DNA of 64,000 nt from Bacteroidia bacterium (lineage in GTDB: Bacteria > Bacteroidota > Bacteroidia > CAILMK01 > JBBDIG01), in the NCBI GenBank assembly GCA_040880525.1, contig JBBDIG010000037.1, positions 1-64,000 on the forward strand, in the 5' to 3' direction. Under the pieces are notes generated by a model. It was not told where the DNA came from. It saw only the letters and a list, made by a program, of their open reading frames with translations, and made no database searches. This document shows, piece after piece, positions 41,550 to 51,158 of the stretch (position 1 is its first letter; each line of letters opens with the position of its first letter). A program made the translations under genes and the position numbers.

Positions 41550-42056
41550 ATGAAAGCATCACAATTTAATTCCGCACTAATTGATTCTTCCAAAGTCTTA
41601 AAGCCAATAGCAATGGCGCTCACCAAGGATGCAGAAGACGCGAACGACCTCTTGCAGGAAACCATGCTGCGCGCACTCAGCAGCCAGGATAAATTCCAGG
41701 ACGGTACAAATCTCAAAGCATGGCTTTACACCATTATGAAAAACATATTCATCAATGAATACCGGAAAAAAACGAAGCGAAAGACTTTTGTAGATTCATC
41801 AGATAACCTCTACTATCTTAATTCCTCAAGTTCAGCTATCCCGAACGATGCTGAGACCAATCTTTCCATGACGGATCTTGACCACGCTTTTGCGTCAATG
41901 AATCCGGAAATCAAAATTCCATTCTTAATGCACTACCGCGGGTTTAAATACCAGGAGATTGCAGAGGAGTTTGAACTGCCGATTGGAACCATCAAAAGCC
42001 GGATTCATTTTGCGAGAAAAGAACTCAAGCAAAAACTGAATCGTCATAATGTGTAG
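41550..42056 (+). CDS. ECF-type RNA polymerase sigma factor
   Basis: The 168 residues have the sigma-70 region 2 (KDAEDANDLLQETMLRALSS) followed by IFINEYRKKTKR, and region 4 (YQEIAEEFELPIGTIKSRIH, then FARKELKQKL), without regions 1 and 3. This is the two-domain ECF layout. No anti-sigma gene is adjacent. It likely redirects RNA polymerase to a small regulon. It has its own strong promoter and terminator, so it is monocistronic. Confidence 0.92.
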   Translation: MKASQFNSALIDSSKVLKPIAMALTKDAEDANDLLQETMLRALSSQDKFQDGTNLKAWLYTIMKNIFINEYRKKTKRKTFVDSSDNLYYLNSSSSAIPNDAETNLSMTDLDHAFASMNPEIKIPFLMHYRGFKYQEIAEEFELPIGTIKSRIHFARKELKQKLNRHNV

Positions 42057-42083
42057 AAAAGGGAAGCCAATTTCTTAGCGCAA

Positions 42084-42118
42084 AACCCGGTTATGTCATT
42101 CGGCAGCCGGGTTTTTTT
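42084..42118 (+). terminator. Intrinsic terminator after the ECF sigma gene
   Basis: The stem AACCCGG (42084-42090) and CCGGGTT (42107-42113) encloses a 16-nt loop and is followed by five more T. It ends at the 3' side of the convergent decarboxylase gene, whose stop lies at 42117. Confidence 0.75.
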
Positions 42119-43175
42119 ATGCACTGACAGCGGCTGAAAGGCCGATCTTTTTTAGCTGCTCCCGGCTCAGGCCCAACCATTTTGCAGCAGATTTATGAAG
42201 CAGCCATTCCTTTGTTCCACGGTCGAATTTGCTACTGCTGATCAAAGAGCCGGGGTGGTGCTCGCCCAGCGGAAAAGGATAATCAGATCCCAGGGCCACG
42301 CATTCCCTGCCAGCAAGCGTTACGAGGTACTCCAGCATCATGTCATCGTGAACCAAACTGTCAAAGTAAATTTTGCCGAGGTAGCTGCGGGGATTTACGT
42401 CATTGTCAATAGCACATAAGTCCGGACGTACCTTGAACCCGTGCTCCACACGCCCCACAGTGGATGGAAAAGCACCTCCTCCATGTGCAAAAGCCATCCG
42501 CAGTTCCGGCAACCTTTCCAGTACTCCACCAAAAATCACAGAGCAAATAGAGCGGGAGGTCTCGGCCGGCATCCCTACGAGCCAGGGCAGCCAGTAGCGG
42601 TTCATCTCCTCTTTGCCCATCATATCCCAGGGGTGAACAAACACTGCTGCGCCCAAATCAGCGGCTGCTTCAAAGACTGGAAATAATTCTGGCGCATTCA
42701 GATTCCACTGGTTCACGTGGGTACCGATCTGAACGCCTGGTAATCCCAGTTCAGTAACGCAGCGCTCCAGTTCTTTTACGGATAATTCAGGATCCTGCAG
42801 CGGCAGGCTTCCCAATCCTAAAAAGCGATCTGGATAATCCCGGACGATCCCGGCTATGTGATCGTTCAGCATCATAGAAAGATCATGGGCATGTTGTGGC
42901 TTAGCCCAATAAGCGAACATCACCGGAACCGTGCTCAAGACCTGGACATTTACTTTGTGATTGTCGCACTCATGCATCCTGGTCACCGGGTCCCAGCAGT
43001 TGCTCTCTATTTCCCGGAAAAATTTATCATCCATCATCATGCGGGCGCAGCAAGGTTTATGGTGCTCCAGCCTGATAAATCCGCCATAACCATAACGTTC
43101 TCTCAGGTCCGGCCATTTCTCCGGTAAAATGTGTGTGTGGATGTCAATTTTGAAGATGTCATTATCCTGGGGCAT
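42117..43175 (-). CDS. ACMS decarboxylase-like amidohydrolase (ACMSD)
   Basis: The start at MPQDNDIFKIDIHTHILPEK is preferred because family members start just before the IDxHTH motif; the 12 residues upstream are less convincing. The ~352 residues have the metal-binding HxH (HTH near 13), the amidohydrolase_2 core (GVQIGTHV, FVHPWDMM, AFAHGGGAFPS) and GSDYPFPLGE with the catalytic Asp. ACMSD converts 2-amino-3-carboxymuconate semialdehyde, the product of the neighbouring dioxygenase, in the kynurenine pathway. It starts 66 bp after the 3-hydroxyanthranilate dioxygenase stop, so one transcript is likely. Confidence 0.9.
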   Translation of the reverse strand: MPQDNDIFKIDIHTHILPEKWPDLRERYGYGGFIRLEHHKPCCARMMMDDKFFREIESNCWDPVTRMHECDNHKVNVQVLSTVPVMFAYWAKPQHAHDLSMMLNDHIAGIVRDYPDRFLGLGSLPLQDPELSVKELERCVTELGLPGVQIGTHVNQWNLNAPELFPVFEAAADLGAAVFVHPWDMMGKEEMNRYWLPWLVGMPAETSRSICSVIFGGVLERLPELRMAFAHGGGAFPSTVGRVEHGFKVRPDLCAIDNDVNPRSYLGKIYFDSLVHDDMMLEYLVTLAGRECVALGSDYPFPLGEHHPGSLISSSKFDRGTKEWLLHKSAAKWLGLSREQLKKIGLSAAVSA

Positions 43176-43241
43176 AGGCAGCAATAATATTATAAACCGG
43201 TCCGGAACCAAACCGGGAGTTTTCGCGAAAAGTAAATACGA

Positions 43242-43784
43242 TCAGTCTGCAGTTTCTGTTTTTGGCTGAGCAGGTGGTTGCATTACAGTTCCACAATTCT
43301 CACATGTGCGCAGTGCTTCCGAGGAATAAAAGCGCTTCATAATGGGCGGCAACTGCTTAACGATGTCGGTCATCTCGAAATATTCCTCATAGAGTTTATT
43401 ACCACAGTTTTCGCAGAACCATAAAAATCCATCAATCTCTCCTCCTGATCGTACTTTCTCTATGACCAATCCAATGGTATTGGCCGGTCGCTTGGGTGCA
43501 TGAGGAACTTTGGCCGGAAGCAGGAAAATATCTCCTTCCTTTATTTGCACTTCGCGTGGTTTTCCGTTTTCAATAATTCCAACAGAAATGTCCCCTTCAA
43601 TCTGATAAAAGAATTCCTCGCTTTCATTGTAATGATAATCCTTGCGCGCATTCGGGCCGCCAACCACCATTACGATAAAATCCTTCACATCCTTATAGAC
43701 TTGTGCATTTCCTACCGGAGGTTTCAGAATATCCCGGTGCTCATCAATCCATTTCGTAAAATTAAAAGGTGCTGATATGGCCAT
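43242..43784 (-). CDS. 3-hydroxyanthranilate 3,4-dioxygenase
   Basis: The 180 residues form a cupin with iron ligands H51, E57 and H95 and substrate arginines R47 and R99. The C-terminus has a rubredoxin-like zinc pair (C124-x2-C127, C161-x2-C164) as in bacterial HAAO. It opens 3-hydroxyanthranilate to 2-amino-3-carboxymuconate semialdehyde, a step of tryptophan breakdown and quinolinate synthesis. The ACMS decarboxylase gene follows, diverting the product from NAD synthesis toward degradation. It lies 63 bp after the NUDIX gene. Confidence 0.95.
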   Translation of the reverse strand: MAISAPFNFTKWIDEHRDILKPPVGNAQVYKDVKDFIVMVVGGPNARKDYHYNESEEFFYQIEGDISVGIIENGKPREVQIKEGDIFLLPAKVPHAPKRPANTIGLVIEKVRSGGEIDGFLWFCENCGNKLYEEYFEMTDIVKQLPPIMKRFYSSEALRTCENCGTVMQPPAQPKTETAD

Positions 43785-43847
43785 AACTTTTGTTTTTGTT
43801 AAACGGTATGAAGCCCAAAGATAAAGATTCCGCAGCGTTAGCGAAGA

Positions 43848-44417
43848 TCAGGGGTTCATGATATTCCAGCGAAACCACCAAAGCGCAACAATGGTTTTTC
43901 CGTCTGATATTTTGCCCTCATCCAGAAGTTGCATCACTTCACTTACGGGCATTTCCACGATTTCAAGATACTCGGTTTCTTCGGCTACTCCCCCGCCTTT
44001 ACCGGTTTTGTCGTCATCCGTTACTCCGGCATAGTAGATATGACATCGTTCTGTGGTATAGCCAACGGAGGTATAAAATGTTTGGATCAGCCTGGGCTTG
44101 TGGATCTGGTACCCGGTCTCCTCCAATGTTTCGCGAATTATGGTCTTTTCCGGTTCCTCATCTTTCTCTAAAAGGCCGGCCGGTATTTCCAGCACGTAAG
44201 GATCATCCTGCCCAAGCACTGGTGCACGAAACTGCCTCACCAGCACTACGGTTTTCCTTGATTGATTATAAAGAACAATGCCGGCAGCGTCCTGCCTTGT
44301 TATCACTTCGCGGTCAAAACTTTCATCGCCTTCACTCGTAAAGTATTGCTTCTCTATTTGCAGAAAACCATCATGAATGAGTTTGCTCCCCGTTTTCCTG
44401 ATCTTTTTCATTTTCAT
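43848..44417 (-). CDS. NUDIX hydrolase (ADP-ribose/GDP-mannose pyrophosphatase-like)
   Basis: The 189 residues carry a full NUDIX box: G-x5-E-x7-REUxEExGU as GLLEKDEEPEKTIIRETLEE, then TGY. The leading VLVRQFRAPVLGQDD and YVLEIPAGL resemble NudK/ADP-ribose pyrophosphatase members. It hydrolyses a nucleoside diphosphate sugar or similar compound in the cytosol. It lies just upstream of the kynurenine genes and may be transcribed with them. The rplT terminator separates it from the ribosomal protein block. Confidence 0.88.
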   Translation of the reverse strand: MKMKKIRKTGSKLIHDGFLQIEKQYFTSEGDESFDREVITRQDAAGIVLYNQSRKTVVLVRQFRAPVLGQDDPYVLEIPAGLLEKDEEPEKTIIRETLEETGYQIHKPRLIQTFYTSVGYTTERCHIYYAGVTDDDKTGKGGGVAEETEYLEIVEMPVSEVMQLLDEGKISDGKTIVALWWFRWNIMNP

Positions 44418-44431
44418 CGTTTTACCAAAAT

Positions 44432-44459
44432 AAAAAAGGAGACCTGGGCCTCCTTTTTT
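44432..44459 (-). terminator. Intrinsic terminator of the thrS-infC-rpmI-rplT operon
   Basis: On the minus strand AAAAAAGGAG (44450-44459 read in reverse) pairs with CTCCTTTTTT, with a GC-containing loop and a T run after it. It lies 23 bp past the rplT stop (44482). The symmetric A and T runs also fit bidirectional use with the NUDIX gene start. Confidence 0.75.
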
Positions 44460-44481
44460 AATTAAACATCAAACAATATTT

Positions 44482-44826
44482 TTATTTGACTTTATCAACA
44501 ATAGCCTTAAAGGCGTCAGGATTCTCTGTTGCCAGGTGGGCCAGCACTTTCCTGTTGATGTCAATATTGTTCTTGTGCAAAGCACCCATGAGCTGAGAGT
44601 AAGAAAGTCCGTGTTGACGGGAGGCCGCATTGATACGCTGAATCCACAGCGCTCTGAATTTTCTCTTTTTTTGTTTACGGCCTGTGTACGCGTATTGCCA
44701 TGCCCGCTCTACAGCGTTCTTGGCAACCGTATACACATTCTTTCTCCGCCCAAAGTAGCCCTTTGCATTTTTCAGGATTTTCTTCCTGCGGGCCCTGGAG
44801 GCAACGTTATTAGTAGCACGAGGCAT
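44482..44826 (-). CDS. rplT: 50S ribosomal protein L20
   Basis: The 114 residues match L20: a basic N-terminus ([20 protein letters not shown]) then [38 protein letters not shown] and [19 protein letters not shown]. It binds 23S rRNA early in large-subunit assembly and can regulate its own operon. It follows rpmI by 84 bp, a gap which could hold a leader structure. A terminator lies downstream. Confidence 0.98.
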   Translation of the reverse strand: MPRATNNVASRARRKKILKNAKGYFGRRKNVYTVAKNAVERAWQYAYTGRKQKKRKFRALWIQRINAASRQHGLSYSQLMGALHKNNIDINRKVLAHLATENPDAFKAIVDKVK

Positions 44827-44910
44827 AACTGATAAGTGTTTAGGAATTGAATGTTAAAAAAAATAAAAACCGCTGGAGTCTCTGTACTGCCAGCAGGTAA
44901 CAGTTATAGA

Positions 44911-45105
44911 TTAAATGACGAGCATCCGCTTCACGCGCTTTTCATCCGTCTTATGAACCAGGGTACTTTGCGTAAGATTACGCTTTTGCTTGGTTTCTTT
45001 CTTAGTCAGGATGTGGCTTTTGAATGCGTGCTTTCGCTTAATTTTACCGGAAGCCGTAAGCTTGAATCTTTTCTTCGCTCCGGAATGTGTTTTCATTTTA
45101 GGCAT
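44911..45105 (-). CDS. rpmI: 50S ribosomal protein L35
   Basis: The 64 residues match L35 throughout: [20 protein letters not shown], then [14 protein letters not shown] and an RMLVI C-terminus. It is short and basic. It begins 11 bp after the infC stop in the usual thrS-infC-rpmI-rplT order, and should be co-expressed and feedback controlled with it. Confidence 0.98.
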   Translation of the reverse strand: MPKMKTHSGAKKRFKLTASGKIKRKHAFKSHILTKKETKQKRNLTQSTLVHKTDEKRVKRMLVI

Positions 45106-45116
45106 TTCTACTTTTT

Positions 45117-45665
45117 TTAATTATTCCCTCTTGGGGTAAGGAACATGATCATCCTTTTACCTTCAAGTGCCGGGAGTTGTTCTACTTTTCCAAGATCGTC
45201 AAGTTCCTGAGCAAATTTGAGGAGGAGCAATTTTCCTCTATCCTGATGAACGATTGTACGCCCTTTAAAATGCACAAACGCTTTCACCTTTGCTCCTTCT
45301 TCAAGAAACTTCTTTGCATGATTCAGTTTAAACTGAAAATCATGGTCATCGGTATTAGGGCCAAATCGAATTTCCTTTAAAACCGTTTTGGCACTTTTAG
45401 CTTTAAGCTCTTTCTGTTTTTTCTTTTGTTCGTAAATGAACTTGCGGTAATCAATCACTTTGCAAACAGGAGGTACGCTCTTGGCAAAAATCTGAACAAG
45501 GTCAAGTTCCTGTTGCTCCGCCATGTGCAGTGCCTCCCGAATCTGGTAAATACCCTCGTCAACATTATCACCTACCACCCTTACTTCAGGTGCTCTGATC
45601 TCTTCGTTTATCAGATAGTTGAATTTACTATCCTCACGCCTGTTGCCTCTGTAATCTCTTGCTAT
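45117..45665 (-). CDS. infC: Translation initiation factor IF-3, AUA start
   Basis: The annotated Met-type codon at 45578 would remove the first ~29 residues of the N-terminal domain. Upstream and in frame, ATA at 45663-45665 begins a peptide ([19 protein letters not shown] then [10 protein letters not shown]) that joins [20 protein letters not shown] without a stop and fits IF-3. A strong Shine-Dalgarno sequence, AAGGAGG, lies 5 nt before it. The full protein is about 182 residues. IF-3 proofreads start codons; its own non-AUG start is used for autoregulation in Escherichia coli (AUU). Confidence 0.93.
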   Translation of the reverse strand: MARDYRGNRREDSKFNYLINEEIRAPEVRVVGDNVDEGIYQIREALHMAEQQELDLVQIFAKSVPPVCKVIDYRKFIYEQKKKQKELKAKSAKTVLKEIRFGPNTDDHDFQFKLNHAKKFLEEGAKVKAFVHFKGRTIVHQDRGKLLLLKFAQELDDLGKVEQLPALEGKRMIMFLTPRGNN

Positions 45666-45698
45666 GACTTCCTCCTTTTTTGAAAAATTGGTTTAAAC

Positions 45699-47636
45699 CT
45701 AATTGCCGATCTCCGAAAGGAGACGGCTCACAAATTCATCTATATTAAATGTACCAATATCACCTTCTTTATGTTTACGGGCGGAAACAGTATTTGCATT
45801 TTCTTCTTTCTCGCCCAGGATCAGCATGTAAGGTGATTTTTTAACTTCCGAATCCCTGATCTTTTTTCCGATCTTTTCGGCCCGGTCGTCAATAAGGGTG
45901 CGAAGATCGGAATTATTTAGCATCTGAGAAACTTTTTCAGCATACGCCAGGTACTTATCGCTTATGGGTAAAATGCTTACCTGAACAGGTGCAAGCCAAA
46001 GCGGGAAGTCTCCACCGGTATGTTCCAGGAAAACACCCATTAAACGCTCCATGCTTCCAAAAGGAGCCCGGTGGATCATCACCGGCCGGTGCTTCTGGTT
46101 ATCATTTCCGATATATTCCAGTTCAAACCGCTCCGGCAGATTATAGTCAACCTGGATAGTACCGAGCTGCCAGGGCCGGCCCAGCGCATCTTTCACCATA
46201 AAGTCCAGCTTTGGGCCGTAAAAGGCTGCTTCGCCAGCCACCTGTTTGGTTTCCAATCCTGATTCTGCAGCCGCTTCAATAATGGCCTGTTCTGCTTTAT
46301 CCCAGGCATCATCAGCCCCAATGTATTTTTCCTTATTTGTCAGATCACGAAGAGATATCTGCGCTGTAAATTCATCGAAGCTCAACTTCTTCAGCACCAG
46401 CATCGTGATGTCTATTACATCTTTAAACTCATCCTTGAGCTGCTCCGCTGCACAAAAAATGTGGGCATCATCTTGTGTAAATCCACGAACCCGCACCAAC
46501 CCATTCAGCTCTCCAGACTGTTCATAGCGATATACGGTTCCAAACTCTGACAGCCGGACCGGCAGATCTTTATACGATCTGGGTAGTGTTTTATAGATCT
46601 CGCAATGATGCGGGCAATTCATCGGCTTGAGCAGGTATTCTTCCTTATCATCGGGTGTATGAATAGGCTGGTAACTGTCTTTACCATATTTAGCATAGTG
46701 GCCTGATGTTACATACAGATCCTTCTTTCCGATATGGGGACTGATCACGGGTTGATAACCACGTTTGCGCTGCTCATTTTTCAGGAATTTTTCAAGTTGC
46801 TCGCGTACGATCACGCCTTTGGGCAACCAAAGCGGTAACCCGGGGCCCACCTTATCAGAAAAAGCAAAAAGCTCCAGTTCCTTCCCCAGCCTGCGATGAT
46901 CGCGTTTTTTGGCTTCCTCCAGCATGGCCAGGTGCTCTTCAAGCATTTTTTGCTTGGGAAAGGATACGCCATAGATCCGCGTAAGCTGCTTGCGCGATTC
47001 ATCCCCGCGCCAATAGGCTCCGGCTATGCTCAGCAGTTTAACGGCTTTGATGAGGCCCGTGTCCGGAATATGGCCCCCACGGCAGAGATCCGTAAAATTT
47101 CCCTGGGTATAAAAACTGATCTCTCCATCCGGAAGATCCCTGATTAGCTCCAATTTATATTCATCACCTTTTTCGGTAAAATATTCCAGCGCTTCCTGCT
47201 TGCTCACTTCCCTGCGCAAAAATTCATTCTTTTGGCGCGCGAGTTCAATCATCCTGGCTTCAATCTTTGGCAAATCTTCTTCGTTGATGGTACGATCTCC
47301 AGGATCAACGTCATAGTAAAAACCGCGGTCAATTGGAGGGCCTATACCGAACCGGATACCGGGATATAACGATTCCAGTGCTTCGGCAAGCAGGTGAGCT
47401 GAGGAATGCCAGAATGCATTCTTTCCGCCATCCGTTTCCCAGGTAAGGATGCTCACCTTTGCATCCTTGTGGAGCGGGCGGTTCAGTTCCCTGATCTGAT
47501 CATCAACCTCCACAGCCAGTGCATTTCTCGCCAGGCCGCTGCTGATGCTTTCAGCGATCTGCCGGCCGCTGGTTCCGGAGGGATATTGCCGCTGACTGCC
47601 ATCCGGCAACGTTATATTTATATCAGCACTATTCAT
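45699..47636 (-). CDS. thrS: Threonyl-tRNA synthetase
   Basis: The 645 residues have an N-terminal TGS domain ([15 protein letters not shown]), an editing domain with [11 protein letters not shown] and [10 protein letters not shown], the class II catalytic core (motif 2 [20 protein letters not shown]) and a C-terminal anticodon-binding domain. It charges tRNA-Thr and clears mischarged Ser-tRNA. It heads the operon with infC 33 bp downstream, and a -7 element TATTTTTG lies at 47667-47674 on the minus strand. Confidence 0.98.
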   Translation of the reverse strand: MNSADINITLPDGSQRQYPSGTSGRQIAESISSGLARNALAVEVDDQIRELNRPLHKDAKVSILTWETDGGKNAFWHSSAHLLAEALESLYPGIRFGIGPPIDRGFYYDVDPGDRTINEEDLPKIEARMIELARQKNEFLRREVSKQEALEYFTEKGDEYKLELIRDLPDGEISFYTQGNFTDLCRGGHIPDTGLIKAVKLLSIAGAYWRGDESRKQLTRIYGVSFPKQKMLEEHLAMLEEAKKRDHRRLGKELELFAFSDKVGPGLPLWLPKGVIVREQLEKFLKNEQRKRGYQPVISPHIGKKDLYVTSGHYAKYGKDSYQPIHTPDDKEEYLLKPMNCPHHCEIYKTLPRSYKDLPVRLSEFGTVYRYEQSGELNGLVRVRGFTQDDAHIFCAAEQLKDEFKDVIDITMLVLKKLSFDEFTAQISLRDLTNKEKYIGADDAWDKAEQAIIEAAAESGLETKQVAGEAAFYGPKLDFMVKDALGRPWQLGTIQVDYNLPERFELEYIGNDNQKHRPVMIHRAPFGSMERLMGVFLEHTGGDFPLWLAPVQVSILPISDKYLAYAEKVSQMLNNSDLRTLIDDRAEKIGKKIRDSEVKKSPYMLILGEKEENANTVSARKHKEGDIGTFNIDEFVSRLLSEIGN

Positions 47637-47666
47637 TTCTAAACCATTAAAATTTCAAAAAGAGCG

Positions 47667-47674
47667 CAAAAATA
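47667..47674 (-). promoter_or_regulatory. Candidate thrS -7 element
   Basis: The minus-strand TATTTTTG (complement CAAAAATA) fits TAnnTTTG and lies 30 bp upstream of the thrS start. I could not find a TTG -33 box at the usual spacing. Confidence 0.4.
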
Positions 47675-47793
47675 AGTTACCTGTTCCTCTTAATTTGTGA
47701 GACCCCGTTCAATGACATACATTTTATGCTTCCGTTAATGTTTTAGTTTCGCAAATCTTATAAAACCAGCAGAGCGACCATTTACCGCGATAC

Positions 47794-49344
47794 ATGAGCA
47801 AACTCAAATCACTGGCAGGGCAGACGGCAATTTATGGCCTCAGCAGCATTATCGGGCGGATGCTCAATTACCTGCTTGTTCCGCTCTACACTTATGCTAT
47901 TTTCACTCCTGATGAATATGGCGTTGTAACGGAACTATATGCTTACGTCACTTTCCTTTTGGTGATCTATACTTACGGAATGGAAACCGGGTTCTTCCAT
48001 TTCAGCAACCGCGAAAGCGACAGCCGTAAAGTTTTCAGTACTTCCTTTAATTCGCTGCTCATTCTCAGCGGCCTGTTTTCAGGGATCATTTTTCTCCTGG
48101 CACCTAATATTGCCACTACGCTATCCTATCCGCAGCATCCTGAATTTTTCCAGTATATCGCGCTCACCCTCGCCTTTGATACTTTGGCAACGGTTCCTTT
48201 TGCACAACTGCGTAAGGATGCAAGGCCAAAGAAATTTGCCCTGATCAAAATTTCCAATATCCTGATCAACATAGGCTTTAACCTGTTCTTCCTGATAGCC
48301 TGCCCCGCCATACTTGCGTCTTCCGCCTGGTCTGCATTACATCCCTTTATCAATGCTGTTTATAATCCTGAAACCGGGGTGGGCTATGTATTTCTCTCCC
48401 ACCTATTGGCCAGTGCATTTACGCTACCGATGCTCTGGAAAGAGATCAGCCGGCTCCGCGCATGGATAGACCTTCCGTTGCTGCGGAAAATGCTTATTTA
48501 CTGCAGTCCTTTGGTAATCGTGGGTTTTGCAGGAATGATCAACGAGACGATTGACCGGATACTCCTCAAATACCTGTTGCCGGGCGATACCGAATACCGG
48601 CTTGCCCAGCTCGGTATTTACGGTGCCTGCTATAAACTTTCTATTTTTATGACGCTTGCCATCCAATCTTTCAGGATGGGTGCAGAACCGTTCTTTTTCG
48701 CGCAATTTAAAGAGCAGGACGCGCAGCAGACCTATGCTAAGGTGATGCGCTATTTCGCCATCCTTGGTTGCTTTATATTCCTGGTGGTGGTACTTTATAT
48801 AGATATCGCCAAATTCATCATTGGTCCGGATTACCGGTCAGGGTTGGTGATCGTTCCCATCCTCTTGCTGGCCAATCTCTTTTTAGGCATGTATTACATT
48901 CTCAGCATCTGGTATAAGGCCACAGACCGCACGCGTTACGGTGCCTTAATCTCCGTGATGGGCGCAATCATTACGCTGGGGCTGAATATTTCGCTCATTC
49001 CCGTGATCGGATATATGGCGGCTGCCTGGGCCACGCTGGCGGCCTATGGCTCAATGGCCATTGCCGGATATTTCCTCGGCCAAAGATTCTATCCCGTGCC
49101 CTATCCGGTATTTACAATTCTGGCTTATGTAGCTTTTGCTTTGCTGCTCTTTTTCATTTCGCTGGGTATTTCGCAGATTGTTTTCTCAGCCGGATTTGTG
49201 AGGGAGGGCCTGAATATTTGGATGCTGATCATTAATACCGGATTCCTGGCCATCTTCGTGGCAGTGGTGTTTGGCATCGAACGAAAGAACCTTAGATTGT
49301 CAGGAAATAATTTTCCGAAACCAAAGGATCAGAATGATCAATAA
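47794..49344 (+). CDS. Oligosaccharide flippase / polysaccharide exporter (Wzx/MATE-like)
   Basis: The 516 residues have about 12-14 hydrophobic helices and the family N-terminus (SLAGQTAIYGLSSIIGRMLN then YLLVPLY). Wzx-type proteins flip lipid-linked sugar units across the inner membrane for surface polysaccharide. It stands next to a methyltransferase gene (42 bp downstream), not in a large glycan cluster. Membrane topology and overall hydrophobicity are strong; the substrate is unknown. Confidence 0.88.
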   Translation: MSKLKSLAGQTAIYGLSSIIGRMLNYLLVPLYTYAIFTPDEYGVVTELYAYVTFLLVIYTYGMETGFFHFSNRESDSRKVFSTSFNSLLILSGLFSGIIFLLAPNIATTLSYPQHPEFFQYIALTLAFDTLATVPFAQLRKDARPKKFALIKISNILINIGFNLFFLIACPAILASSAWSALHPFINAVYNPETGVGYVFLSHLLASAFTLPMLWKEISRLRAWIDLPLLRKMLIYCSPLVIVGFAGMINETIDRILLKYLLPGDTEYRLAQLGIYGACYKLSIFMTLAIQSFRMGAEPFFFAQFKEQDAQQTYAKVMRYFAILGCFIFLVVVLYIDIAKFIIGPDYRSGLVIVPILLLANLFLGMYYILSIWYKATDRTRYGALISVMGAIITLGLNISLIPVIGYMAAAWATLAAYGSMAIAGYFLGQRFYPVPYPVFTILAYVAFALLLFFISLGISQIVFSAGFVREGLNIWMLIINTGFLAIFVAVVFGIERKNLRLSGNNFPKPKDQNDQ

Positions 49345-49385
49345 ATGGAATATTCACGCTTTATCAACATTAAATAATTAAAACT

Positions 49386-50051
49386 ATGACTGAAAAGATG
49401 GATGAAAACACACTGCGAATGCTGGCGGGACAACTGAGGCAGCCACAGGGAGAATTTGGAGTGGAGGTGAGCAATGAAATGAATAAATCAAATTTCCACC
49501 AAAACCATTTTACCATTGATGCGCTGGAGGTTTCAGCCGGAGATAACATTCTTGAGATCGGTATGGGAAACGGATTATTCGTAAAGGATATATTTGCCTT
49601 CAGCGATGAAATTCATTATACCGGCTGCGACTTTTCCGGGAAAATGGTGGAGGAGGCAAGCAGGCATAATGCAAAATTGATAAACGAGGAAAAAGCTGAA
49701 TTTCATGTTGCCAGCGTATTCAATCTACCTTTTGCCGAAGCACAATTTAATAAAGTATTTGCAGTGAATTGCATTTATTTCTGGGATGACGTATCTCTTG
49801 CACTTTCGCAAATATGGAAGGTCTTAAAACCCGGAGGCCGGCTATATATTTCTGTAAGGCCAAAATCTTTAATGGAAAACTTTCCTTTTGTTAAATGGGG
49901 ATTTGAATTATACGCAGAACCGGAGCTGGTGCAATTGTTATCTCAGAACAAGCTGGAGGTGGTGAGTGCTGCTGAACTGGAAGAACCGCCTGTGCAACTG
50001 CAAGGGGAGGATGTTATTCTCAGAACCTTAATTGTTTGCGCTCAAAAATAA
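49386..50051 (+). CDS. Class I SAM-dependent methyltransferase
   Basis: The 221 residues have motif I as NILEIGMGNGLFVKDI near 57-72, then HYTGCDFSGKMVEEA and the post-I region AEFHVASVFNLPFAEAQFN, KVFAVNCIYFWDD, and VLKPGGRLYISVR. It transfers a methyl group from S-adenosylmethionine to an unknown substrate in the cytosol. It lies 42 bp after the flippase gene in the same direction, so the two may be co-transcribed. The motifs fit the ubiE-like class but do not identify the acceptor. Confidence 0.88.
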   Translation: MTEKMDENTLRMLAGQLRQPQGEFGVEVSNEMNKSNFHQNHFTIDALEVSAGDNILEIGMGNGLFVKDIFAFSDEIHYTGCDFSGKMVEEASRHNAKLINEEKAEFHVASVFNLPFAEAQFNKVFAVNCIYFWDDVSLALSQIWKVLKPGGRLYISVRPKSLMENFPFVKWGFELYAEPELVQLLSQNKLEVVSAAELEEPPVQLQGEDVILRTLIVCAQK

Positions 50052-50462
50052 TAATGTAATCTTTGATTGAAGGGTATTCTTTGCCCACCTGTGGGTGTTA
50101 GCGATCTGAGGGTTTGGAACCCTCTGCCTTCTATTAAGTGAATTCTGCCCAACCTTATTTTCAGAATAAACCTTAGTAACCTCGGAACGCCTACCTCATA
50201 CAACCTTATTTAACAGAAACAGATGAGATGGCCCGTGGCAGAAAATAATAAAGTTGGGTTACTTCTATTTACAGTTTACTAAGGTTTTAAAAGGAATGAA
50301 AATAGGGTTATTGGCTGATACTGAATTTTTATTCTGCATGTGTCATCGCTGAAATGATGCGAGAATTGAATCAAATCATCTTTTTCTAAAATAATTATAT
50401 AATTAAATTTTTAAGATTTCAAAACCCGCAATTTTTAAAAAATCCAATATTAAAATTAAACA
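50052..50462. other. Gap with hairpins and a 12-bp inverted repeat
   Basis: No gene is seen in 411 bp. Near 50109-50126 GAGGGTT/AACCCTC forms a hairpin. AAACCTTAGTAA (50168-50179) and TTACTAAGGTTT (50276-50287) form a perfect 12-bp inverted repeat 96 bp apart, with a nested weaker CCCAAC.../...GTTGGG pair. It could be a small decayed insertion (MITE-like). Confidence 0.35.
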
Positions 50463-50984
50463 TTAAAAAAGCTTTTGCGCCTCCCTTTTCAGGTGGTCAA
50501 GTGCTTTTTGCGTGGGCACCGCTTCGATACTGATCACATTATTGAAAATAACCTTACTTAGCTCCAGCGCTGTGGCATCTTCATTTTGCAAGTGGCTGTA
50601 AGAAATATTAATGAGCTTAATGACCTCTTCTTTTGCCTGCTTCACGTGTTCCCAGCCTGCCTGAGATATGTACAATTGCTGCGACAGGTTATGGTCAAAT
50701 TCAGCACGGATCTCGGCCAGCAGTGCCACCTGCAGATCTGTGGCTGACATTCCCGGTTGCTTGGTGCGGAAGATGAGATTGTTCGGGGTGAGGCGCTCCA
50801 TCAGCAGGATCATCCGTTCATACGCCTGAAGCTGGATGGGCAAGGTAGTTTGCGCATGCTTCATCCTCATATCCAACTTGCGCAGGTTGTATTCGGCTTC
50901 CAGAAATTTTTTCAGTATGAAAAAAGCCGTGAGAAATACTACCACTGAAGGCAGCAGTATCATCATGAGATCAAGAAATTCCAT
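50463..50984 (-). CDS. Conserved hypothetical membrane-anchored protein
   Basis: The 173 residues have one N-terminal membrane helix (about 5-24, LMMILLPSVVVFLTAFFIL) and a long helical soluble domain with LPIQLQAYERMILLMERLTP, SATDLQVALLAEIRAEFDHN and YISQAGWEHVKQAKEEVIKL. Proteins of this kind are conserved in Bacteroidota without a known role. It faces an ABC permease gene on the opposite strand. Function unknown. Confidence 0.7.
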   Translation of the reverse strand: MEFLDLMMILLPSVVVFLTAFFILKKFLEAEYNLRKLDMRMKHAQTTLPIQLQAYERMILLMERLTPNNLIFRTKQPGMSATDLQVALLAEIRAEFDHNLSQQLYISQAGWEHVKQAKEEVIKLINISYSHLQNEDATALELSKVIFNNVISIEAVPTQKALDHLKREAQKLF

Positions 50985-51158
50985 GTGCTATTTTATTCTA
51001 TTGTCTAAGTTCAGAACGGCTGAAACGACAAAAGGTGGTATACTTCCCGTTGCCATTGCATAATTTCGGGGGCTAAATTACCATTTCTGCGTTAGCCTGC
51101 CATACCCGGCCGCTCCTCCTGTTTACAGCCGCTGTGCTTGCTTCCTGCAAATACCGAC

